Assembly (NCBI GenBank): GCA_003485955.1 | Contig: DNHH01000032.1 | Coordinates: 1,753 to 14,206 of the forward strand | Direction: 5' to 3' | Origin: Opitutia bacterium | Lineage (GTDB): Bacteria > Verrucomicrobiota > Verrucomicrobiia > Opitutales > UBA953 | DNA length: 12,454 nucleotides | In this document: positions 6,943 through 12,454 of the stretch, in pieces | Position numbering within the stretch: the first letter of the stretch is position 1 | Layout: the number at the start of each line of letters is the position of its first letter | The notes under the pieces: model-generated | What the model was told of the DNA's origin: nothing | The model's database searches: none | What the model saw: only the letters and a program-made list of their open reading frames with translations | Program-made: the position numbers and the translations under genes

Positions 6943-7788
6943 ATGCAAGCCTACCTCGATCTTTTGAAACATGTCCGCCAGCATGGCGAACGTCGCGCAG
7001 ATCGTACGGGTGTCGGCACCTTAGGAATCTTCGGCGCGCAACTTCGTTTCGATCTCGCAGCAGGCTTCCCGCTGGTGACGACAAAAAAGGTGCATGTGCG
7101 TTCGATTATCCAAGAACTAATTTGGTTCCTCTCGGGTCGGACGGACAACCAATGGCTGAACGAGCACCAAGTGACGATATGGAATGAGTGGGCAACGGCC
7201 GAGCAGTGCGCTAAGTTTGGCCGCGAAGCTGGCGACCTCGGTCCTATCTACGGACACCAATGGCGCAACTTCGGTGCCACTCGTCAATCCGACGGAACCT
7301 ACGCCAAAGACGGCGTGGATCAAATTCGTCGCCTGCTGAGTGATCTTAAAACCAAACCAGCTTCACGACGGCACCTTATCACAGGCTGGAATCCACAAGA
7401 AGCTGACCACGTCGCCCTGCCCCCTTGCCATACCCTCTTCCAATTTCACGTCTCGGGCGACGGCCGTCTCAGTTGCCAACTCTATCAGCGAAGTGCGGAT
7501 CTTTTCTTAGGTGTTCCCTTCAATATCGCCAGCTACGCCTTACTCACTCACATGATTGCGCAAGTCTCAGGTCTCAAACCTGGCCACTTCGTGCATACAT
7601 TCGGCGATGCGCACGTTTACCTAAATCACATTGAGCAGGTTGATTTACAGTTAAGCCGGGAGACCCGCAAACTGCCTACGCTCCATCTCAATCCTGCCGT
7701 CACCGATCTCTTTGCATTCAAATTTGAAGACGTGACGATTGAAGGCTACGACCCACACCCTGGAATTAAAGCACCGGTGGCAATCTGA
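6943..7788 (+). CDS. thyA: thymidylate synthase (ThyA type)
   Basis: A 281-residue folate-dependent thymidylate synthase that methylates dUMP to dTMP using methylenetetrahydrofolate and releases dihydrofolate. It aligns throughout with E. coli ThyA (264 residues): DRTGVGTLGIFG (20-31), FPLVTTKKVHVRSI (42-55), GDLGPIYGHQWR (97-108), SRRHLITGWNP (141-151), the catalytic cysteine in LPPCHTLFQF (C162), YQRSADLFLGVPFNIASYALL (181-201) and HTFGDAHVYLNH (218-229). The extra length comes mainly from short insertions near residues 84-95 and 111-122. The frame is open back to an ATG at 6829, but the 38 added residues are proline- and serine-rich and unrelated to the family; homology begins exactly at the ATG at 6943, which has no Shine-Dalgarno and follows a pyrimidine-rich leader. 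It is followed two bases later by folA, which recycles its by-product. Confidence 0.96.
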   Translation: MQAYLDLLKHVRQHGERRADRTGVGTLGIFGAQLRFDLAAGFPLVTTKKVHVRSIIQELIWFLSGRTDNQWLNEHQVTIWNEWATAEQCAKFGREAGDLGPIYGHQWRNFGATRQSDGTYAKDGVDQIRRLLSDLKTKPASRRHLITGWNPQEADHVALPPCHTLFQFHVSGDGRLSCQLYQRSADLFLGVPFNIASYALLTHMIAQVSGLKPGHFVHTFGDAHVYLNHIEQVDLQLSRETRKLPTLHLNPAVTDLFAFKFEDVTIEGYDPHPGIKAPVAI

Positions 7789-7790
7789 CG

Positions 7791-8270
7791 ATGGACATCG
7801 GCCGACCACTTATTGCCATCGCGGCCGTCGGACGTAACCGTGCCATTGGTAAAGGGAATAAACTCCCCTGGCACATTCCCGAAGACTTCGCCTTCTTCAA
7901 AGCAACAACCATGGGGCACGTCTTGGTCATGGGACGGTTAACCTACGCTTCGATTGGACGTCCACTACCCGGTCGCACCACAGTGGTGCTTTCACGAACA
8001 GGTTTTACTGCACCGGGCGTCACCACGGTAACAAGCTGGGACGCACTGCGAAATATTGAGCCTGAAAAAACACTTTTTCTCGCAGGCGGCGCACAACTTT
8101 ATGCCGAAGGCCTCTCAGGGTGCAGCGAACTTTTGCTAACCCATGTGGACCAAGAACCTGAAGCGGACGCCTTCTTTCCTGATTGGTCTAAACTTTTTGA
8201 CGACGGCGAAATCTTGAAGGTAGGCCCAGGCTTTACCATCAAGCGTCACCGGCGCTTGGCTGAATGCTAA
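7791..8270 (+). CDS. folA: dihydrofolate reductase
   Basis: A 159-residue enzyme that reduces dihydrofolate to tetrahydrofolate with NADPH, the size of E. coli FolA (159). Visible motifs are IAAVGRNRAIGKGNKLPWHI (10-29), containing the Met20-type loop, the catalytic acid D32 (aligned with E. coli D27) in IPEDFAFFKATT, MGRLTYASIGRPLPGRTTVV (47-66), the NADPH-binding AGGAQLYAEGL (98-108), and LLLTHVDQEPEADAFFPDW (114-132). The ATG lies two bases after the thyA stop, so the two genes form an operon and are probably coupled. The pairing is functional, because ThyA consumes methylenetetrahydrofolate and makes the dihydrofolate that this enzyme recycles. No unusual residues. Confidence 0.96.
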   Translation: MDIGRPLIAIAAVGRNRAIGKGNKLPWHIPEDFAFFKATTMGHVLVMGRLTYASIGRPLPGRTTVVLSRTGFTAPGVTTVTSWDALRNIEPEKTLFLAGGAQLYAEGLSGCSELLLTHVDQEPEADAFFPDWSKLFDDGEILKVGPGFTIKRHRRLAEC

Positions 8271-8281
8271 ATAGATAAGGG

Positions 8282-8308
8282 CCTGAGAGGGATTCGGGGC
8301 TCTTTAGG
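8282..8308 (+). terminator. weak hairpin between folA and nuoJ
   Basis: CCTGAGAG (8282-8289) can pair imperfectly with CTCTTTAGG (8300-8308) around a 10-base loop, followed by a short T run at 8312-8315. The stem is interrupted and the T tract is only four bases, so attenuation or termination before the nuo genes is only a possibility. The whole folA-nuoJ gap (8271-8354) shows no clear promoter. Confidence 0.2.
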
Positions 8309-8354
8309 GTGGTTTTGCCTTTCCAATCAGAGGACCTCCCGCCTACGGTTCAGC

Positions 8355-8882
8355 ATGCCGGACCCACTGTTTGTGTTCTTCGCAGCCCTAACGCTCGGCG
8401 CCGCAGGACTCCTTGTCCTGAGTCGCAATGCGGTGACTTCTGCAATGGGTATGATCCTCGCCCTTGTCGGTATCGCCGCAGAGTTTTTCTTACTCGATGC
8501 CTACTTCCTCGGGGTACTCCAAGTCCTCGTCTACGCCGGTGCCGTCATGGTACTCTTCCTCTTCATCATCATGCTGCTGAATACAGATAAGCCTGAGACG
8601 AAGTACCCTTGGATGAAAGCAGCCGGCGGTTTGGCCGTGTTCCTTTTCCTTTCAGCCGGAGTCATCGCACTGATTTTACATTCAGGCGCGTTGAATAAAG
8701 TAGCCGGACCAACACCGCCCGAACTAAGCAACAATCCTGCGGAATTCTCCACCGCTGCGAAAGCCTTCGGTCGTCTGCTTTATACAAAATACATGCTGCC
8801 GCTACAAATGGCAGGACTTCTTCTCCTCCTCGCCCTCGTCGGCGTGGTCAACCTAAGCAAGGACGCTAAGCCAAACGCCTAA
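8355..8882 (+). CDS. nuoJ: NADH-quinone oxidoreductase subunit J
   Basis: A 175-residue integral membrane subunit of respiratory complex I, located between the quinone site and the antiporter-like pump modules. Five TM segments are visible, including the hallmark TM3 GVLQVLVYAGAVMVLFLFII (53-72), with the Tyr (Y60) and Gly (G62) that mark the pi-bulge and gating helix. The first TM (about 4-22) and SRNAV (23-27) match the family start, so the ATG at 8355 is kept even though no Shine-Dalgarno is present. In the last TM, MLPLQMAGLLLLLALVGVV (147-165), Q151 stands where many homologues have Glu in a LPFE-type motif; this is from memory. It follows folA by 84 bp and leads the nuoJKLMN run. Confidence 0.93.
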   Translation: MPDPLFVFFAALTLGAAGLLVLSRNAVTSAMGMILALVGIAAEFFLLDAYFLGVLQVLVYAGAVMVLFLFIIMLLNTDKPETKYPWMKAAGGLAVFLFLSAGVIALILHSGALNKVAGPTPPELSNNPAEFSTAAKAFGRLLYTKYMLPLQMAGLLLLLALVGVVNLSKDAKPNA

Positions 8883-8893
8883 AGCCTGCGGAT

Positions 8894-9202
8894 ATGGAAC
8901 ACACCACCCTTGCCCATCACCTTCTGCTTGCTGGCTTGCTCTTTGCCGCAGGTCTCACCGGCGTGATTATCCGCCGCAACCTACTCGTGGTTTATATGTG
9001 CCTCGAGTTGATGCTCGCCGCAGCGACCCTCGCTCTCGTGGCCTTCTCGCGCTTCAACAACACGATGGACGGCGCTGTACTCGTCTTCTTCGTTATTACG
9101 GTTGCTGCGGCGGAAGTTGCCGTGGGACTTGCCCTCATCGTCGCACTCTATCGTCGCACCGGCACCGTAAGCTCCGACCAACTTAACACCCTTTGCGACT
9201 GA
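8894..9202 (+). CDS. nuoK: NADH-quinone oxidoreductase subunit K
   Basis: A 102-residue complex I subunit with three TM helices, related to MrpC; E. coli NuoK has 100 residues. Both membrane glutamates needed for proton transfer are present: E38 in YMCLELMLAAATL (34-46) and E74 in VITVAAAEVAVGLALIVALY (68-87). NuoK links the charge path from the quinone/NuoJ region to the NuoN, NuoM and NuoL pumps. It begins 11 bp after nuoJ and ends four bases before nuoL. No Shine-Dalgarno is seen before the ATG at 8894; homology covers the whole protein, so the start is credible. Confidence 0.95.
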   Translation: MEHTTLAHHLLLAGLLFAAGLTGVIIRRNLLVVYMCLELMLAAATLALVAFSRFNNTMDGAVLVFFVITVAAAEVAVGLALIVALYRRTGTVSSDQLNTLCD

Positions 9203-9206
9203 ACCG

Positions 9207-11027
9207 ATGGACACCCACCTGATTGACTGGATCCTATTACTGCCACTTGCGTCGGCTGCAGTCTGCGGACTCCTACTACGTCGCGCCGGTGCCGCTGCTG
9301 CGATTGTTTCCATCGGCTCGGCCTTCGCCGGAGCCATCCTCACTCTCGTCTTCCTCAACGGCCTCCAACCTGGCGACGCAGTAGCCTGGAGCCGAGAGAT
9401 CTGCCGTTTCGGCGAAACCTCACTGACCATCGGTACGAGCATCGATCGGCATTCAGCCTTGATGCTCTTTATCGTCACCTTTGTCGGCGCCTGGATTCAC
9501 TTATTCTCCTGGGGCTACATGCGTGATGATAGTGCCCGTGGCCGCTACTTCGCGGGTCTTTCACTCTTCATGTTCTCCATCCTAGGCATCGTCTTAGCCA
9601 ACGGATTAGTGATGACCTTTATATTCTGGGAGCTCGTCGGTTTCTGCTCGTACATGTTGATTGCCCATTATTTCGATAAAGACTTTGCGGCGGCCGCATC
9701 TAAAAAAGCATTTATTGTGAATCGAATCGGGGACCTCGGCTTCATTCTCGGTATCGCCGCCTGTTTATCACTCTACGGCACAACCGACTTCGACACACTC
9801 AAAGTTGCGGTCGCTGCTAAACCTGCACCTGCCTTAATCGGATTCCTTCTGCTCGGCGGCTTCATCGGCAAGTCCGCCCAATTCCCTTTACATGTTTGGT
9901 TAACGGACGCGATGGCTGGACCTACACCCGTCTCTGCACTTATCCACGCAGCAACTATGGTGGCCGCCGGCGTCTTTTTAATGGCGCGCATCTTCTTCCT
10001 GCTCCACCCGGACGTTCTCCAGCTCTGCCTTTGGTCTGGTGCCGTCATGGCCGCACTCGCAGGCCTTTGTGCACTCGCGCAAACCGATATTAAGAAGTCG
10101 CTGGCCTACTCGACACTCGCCCACCTCGGCATCATGGGCGCAGCGCTCGGCCTAGGACAACCTAAACTCGCCTTATTGCACATGGCGATGCATGCCTGTT
10201 TCAAGGCGACACTCTTCTTGGGTGCCGGCTCTATCATTCACGGATGCCATCATGAACAGGATATGCTTCGCATGGGTGGTCTCGCCAAGAAGATGCCTAT
10301 TACTTTCGCCACCTTCCTCGTCGCCACGCTTTCTAATTGTGCAGTGCCCTTCCTTGCGGGTTGGTATTCCAAAGACGCCATCCTCGAAGCTGCCCACGAA
10401 CATGGAGTACTCGTCTTTGTTTTACTCTCGATCGCTGCACTCGCAACCTGCCTTTATAGCGGCCGTATGATTCGATTGGTCTTTATGGGCGAAGCACGTT
10501 CGGAAGCTTCAACACATGCCCATGAATCACCTTGGACGATGTTGTTGCCCCTCATTGTGCTCGGCCTCGGCTACTCTGTCTTCGCGGGTAACTATTTCGG
10601 CATACCTAAAGCCAGTGTTTCTGTTCTACCCTCACCGATGCACTTCCACTTCGGCGCAGCTTCCATCGTTGGATTAGGATCACTCATCTTTGGTTTCTTC
10701 GGAGCGCTCTGGTTCTACGGACGATCGAAAGGTGACGCCCTGCGCGATGCTTCACCCATGATCTACGGCGCCCTAGAACGTCGCTGGATGGATAACCTCT
10801 ACGACGGGTACGTCGCTCGCGTTCAACAGCCATTGATTGATGCCTTAGCCTTCATTGACCTCGCACTTATCAATGGCATTGGCGGTAAAATCCTCGGAGC
10901 CGGTATTCCCGCAGGACTCGGCGCACTTTCGCGCCGACTTTTCCATACCGGCTCAGCACGTGCTAACGCTGCATGGTTTGCAATTGGCGCCCTGCTTATC
11001 GCCGCACTGCTTCTTGGTATTCTTTGA
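9207..11027 (+). CDS. nuoL: NADH-quinone oxidoreductase subunit L
   Basis: A 606-residue antiporter-like proton pump at the distal end of the complex I membrane arm (E. coli NuoL 613). Key charged residues are all there: E142 in FWELVGFCSYMLI (140-152), D176 in NRIGDLGF (172-179), K222 in GKSAQFPLHVWLTDAMAGPT (221-240), H247 in LIHAATMV (245-252), K333 in ACFKATLFLGAGSI (330-343) and K389 in FLAGWYSKDAIL (382-393). The C-terminal part (about 460-606) supplies the long lateral amphipathic helix and the last TM (589-606). It starts four bases after the nuoK stop and ends two bases before nuoM. No Shine-Dalgarno is visible, so translation probably depends on coupling. Nothing suggests loss of function. 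Confidence 0.96.
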   Translation: MDTHLIDWILLLPLASAAVCGLLLRRAGAAAAIVSIGSAFAGAILTLVFLNGLQPGDAVAWSREICRFGETSLTIGTSIDRHSALMLFIVTFVGAWIHLFSWGYMRDDSARGRYFAGLSLFMFSILGIVLANGLVMTFIFWELVGFCSYMLIAHYFDKDFAAAASKKAFIVNRIGDLGFILGIAACLSLYGTTDFDTLKVAVAAKPAPALIGFLLLGGFIGKSAQFPLHVWLTDAMAGPTPVSALIHAATMVAAGVFLMARIFFLLHPDVLQLCLWSGAVMAALAGLCALAQTDIKKSLAYSTLAHLGIMGAALGLGQPKLALLHMAMHACFKATLFLGAGSIIHGCHHEQDMLRMGGLAKKMPITFATFLVATLSNCAVPFLAGWYSKDAILEAAHEHGVLVFVLLSIAALATCLYSGRMIRLVFMGEARSEASTHAHESPWTMLLPLIVLGLGYSVFAGNYFGIPKASVSVLPSPMHFHFGAASIVGLGSLIFGFFGALWFYGRSKGDALRDASPMIYGALERRWMDNLYDGYVARVQQPLIDALAFIDLALINGIGGKILGAGIPAGLGALSRRLFHTGSARANAAWFAIGALLIAALLLGIL

Positions 11028-11029
11028 TC

Positions 11030-12421
11030 ATGTCACCCCTTCTTCATTCTGCTTACTTGCTCGATGCAGCTGTCTTTAGCCCGCTGGTCGTAGGCACACT
11101 TCTGCTCCTCTTTGGACGTCGCTTAAACTTAGGGACCCTTTCAGTCGCAGCCAACCTCGCTGCCATCTCAGCATTACTGCAATTGGTAACACTCATTTTT
11201 AATGGACGGCTAGGCGGCGAATCACCATTCGGCGGTTTTTTGTTAGAGCCAATGGGTGCAGCTCTCTTTGGGATGACAGTCGTGGTGGGCGTTGCCGCAG
11301 TACACCGCTCCATTCGACAATTACCCGGCGTTGAAAAGCCGCATGCTTATCTCGGCCTTATTCTCATTCTCTGGAGTGGCACCCTTGGTGCCTTTGCTTC
11401 GCCACTAAGTACCCCCGAAGGTGCTATCAAGGCCTACGTTTATCACGAATTCGCACTCATCCCAACGTTTATCCTCACAGTTTTTTGGGGAGGCGAAGGG
11501 CGCCGCATGGCCTCCATGCAAATGGCCATCTACTTAACGTTAGGTGCAATGGCTGGATTGGCAGGCCTACTCATTGCACTCAATAGCACAACGGCGTCGA
11601 GCTCTGCGACGGCACTCATCTTGCTTGGCTTCGGAACGCTCGCTTCCCTCTTCCCTTTCCACTCTTGGGCTGCACCAGGCTACTCAGCTGCCCCGAGTCC
11701 AGTCTCCATGATTCATGCCGGCGCATTAAAGAAGTTCGGCCTACTCATGATTATTCAATTCACCATCGGACATTTGGGGGCGTGGTCCAATTTGCTTCTC
11801 TGGCTTGCACTTGGAAACACTGTGTTCGTCAGCTTAATCTGTTTATCACAGCGCGACCTCAAACAACTCGTCAGCTGGAGTTCGGTCGCCCATATGGGTC
11901 CGATTTTCCTTGGGCTATGGGTGACAGACTTAACTGGAAAAGCGGATGGTGTTCATGCAGCCATCTTCCTTATGGTGGCGCACGGCTTAAGTGCCGCTGC
12001 ACTCTTCTCACTCTCCAACGACGTTCGTACGCGTACGGGCACTTACCGCATTGAAGAACTTGGCGGCCTTGCCAATCGCACACCCGTACTGGCCGCCTTT
12101 TTTGTCGCCGCATCCATGGCGTCCATCGGCCTTCCTGGTTTCGCAAATTTCTGGGGAGAATTCGGCATCTTCCTTTCTCTGCGTGATCAATCCCTTTGGA
12201 TTCAAGCTGCAGCTGCGTCCACAATCATCGTGTCGGCAATTTATATGCTCCGTGCGGTTGCAGCGGTATTCTATGGCCCCTTAAACCCTGAAATCGAAAA
12301 ATCTCCCGCAAACCTGCACGACTTAACTTGGTCAGACCGACTCATCCCCCTTTTCCTACTCGGCGCTTCATTAGCACTGGGCTTTAACCCTTCACTTCTG
12401 ACCCGCTTGTTCACCCCATGA
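11030..12421 (+). CDS. nuoM: NADH-quinone oxidoreductase subunit M, divergent
   Basis: A 463-residue antiporter-like subunit, shorter than E. coli NuoM (509). NuoM identity comes from the TM5 segment YHEFALIPTFIL (138-149) with E140, DLKQLVSWSSVAHMG (276-290), VAHGLSAAALFSL (316-328) and LPGFANFWGEFGIFL (368-382) with E377. The broken TM7 region reads GFGTLASLFPFHSW (200-213). By ungapped alignment on the P-x-H-x-W motif, the essential TM7 lysine (E. coli K234, in AFAVKMP) is L204, and the usual WLPDAH is WAAPGY. The TM8 lysine is kept (K234/K235). The subunit should sit between NuoL and NuoN and pump one proton; the missing lysine makes that uncertain. The ATG at 11030 is used because it lies two bases after the nuoL stop; an ATG at 10973 inside nuoL gives unrelated residues. 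The stop overlaps the nuoN start as ATGA. Confidence 0.9.
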   Translation: MSPLLHSAYLLDAAVFSPLVVGTLLLLFGRRLNLGTLSVAANLAAISALLQLVTLIFNGRLGGESPFGGFLLEPMGAALFGMTVVVGVAAVHRSIRQLPGVEKPHAYLGLILILWSGTLGAFASPLSTPEGAIKAYVYHEFALIPTFILTVFWGGEGRRMASMQMAIYLTLGAMAGLAGLLIALNSTTASSSATALILLGFGTLASLFPFHSWAAPGYSAAPSPVSMIHAGALKKFGLLMIIQFTIGHLGAWSNLLLWLALGNTVFVSLICLSQRDLKQLVSWSSVAHMGPIFLGLWVTDLTGKADGVHAAIFLMVAHGLSAAALFSLSNDVRTRTGTYRIEELGGLANRTPVLAAFFVAASMASIGLPGFANFWGEFGIFLSLRDQSLWIQAAAASTIIVSAIYMLRAVAAVFYGPLNPEIEKSPANLHDLTWSDRLIPLFLLGASLALGFNPSLLTRLFTP

Positions 12422-12454
12422 CTCACTTGATCGCCGCTTTAGATTCCTTCCAAG
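12418..12454 (+). CDS. nuoN: start of NADH-quinone oxidoreductase subunit N (truncated by window end)
   Basis: An ATG at 12418 overlaps the nuoM stop by four bases (ATGA) and opens the frame MTHLIAALDSFQ to the window edge. Only 12 residues are visible, so the identity rests on position: nuoN follows nuoM in standard complex I operons. No Shine-Dalgarno is present; coupling to nuoM translation is likely. Confidence 0.65.
   Translation, partial: MTHLIAALDSFQ

Noticed and set aside
8309..8590. Alternative reading frame over the nuoJ start
   Set aside because: It is proline-, arginine- and cysteine-rich with no recognisable features and overlaps the well-conserved nuoJ frame.
10973..11029. NuoM start at the ATG at 10973
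   Set aside because: The extra residues are the out-of-frame reading of the nuoL 3' end; the ATG at 11030 lies two bases after the nuoL stop and gives a normal NuoM N-terminus.

Overview
The window carries housekeeping genes of a diderm (Gram-negative-type) bacterium with moderate GC content. A lipoprotein-releasing (Lol-type) transporter and a proton-pumping NADH dehydrogenase imply an outer membrane and a respiratory chain. Few starts have a Shine-Dalgarno sequence. The gene content and the style of the proteins would fit the Verrucomicrobiota/PVC group, but no marker here fixes the taxonomy. I see no rRNA, tRNA, CRISPR array, insertion sequence or prophage gene.

Layout. (1) 1-2665, plus strand: the 3' end of an unrecognised gene, coupled by a TAATG overlap to a 763-residue fusion protein. 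This has an N-terminal PD-(D/E)XK (RecB/Cas4-like) nuclease domain and a C-terminal XPD/DinG-type SF2 helicase core that lacks the usual iron-sulfur cysteines. (2) 2679-6759, minus strand, read right to left: lysS (class II lysyl-tRNA synthetase), a LolC/E-family permease, lolD-type ATPase and an NfsB-like nitroreductase. These are tightly packed, and a possible separate promoter lies just before the nitroreductase. It converges with the helicase gene, leaving only 13 bp between the two stops. (3) 6760-6942: the divergent lysS/thyA intergenic region, with a G-rich stretch. (4) 6943-8270, plus strand: thyA and folA, 2 bp apart, which together make dTMP and recycle the dihydrofolate produced. 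(5) 8355-12454, plus strand: nuoJ, nuoK, nuoL, nuoM and the first codons of nuoN, the membrane proton-pumping arm of respiratory complex I. nuoA-I are not upstream, so the cluster is split between nuoI and nuoJ in this genome.

Most of the window is ordinary core metabolism. The points worth a second look are the nuclease-helicase fusion with a cysteine-free Fe-S region, a NuoM whose TM7 pump lysine appears to be replaced by leucine, a lysine-site substitution in LysS, and the general lack of Shine-Dalgarno sequences, with one candidate leaderless promoter. I found no convincing unknown multi-gene system.
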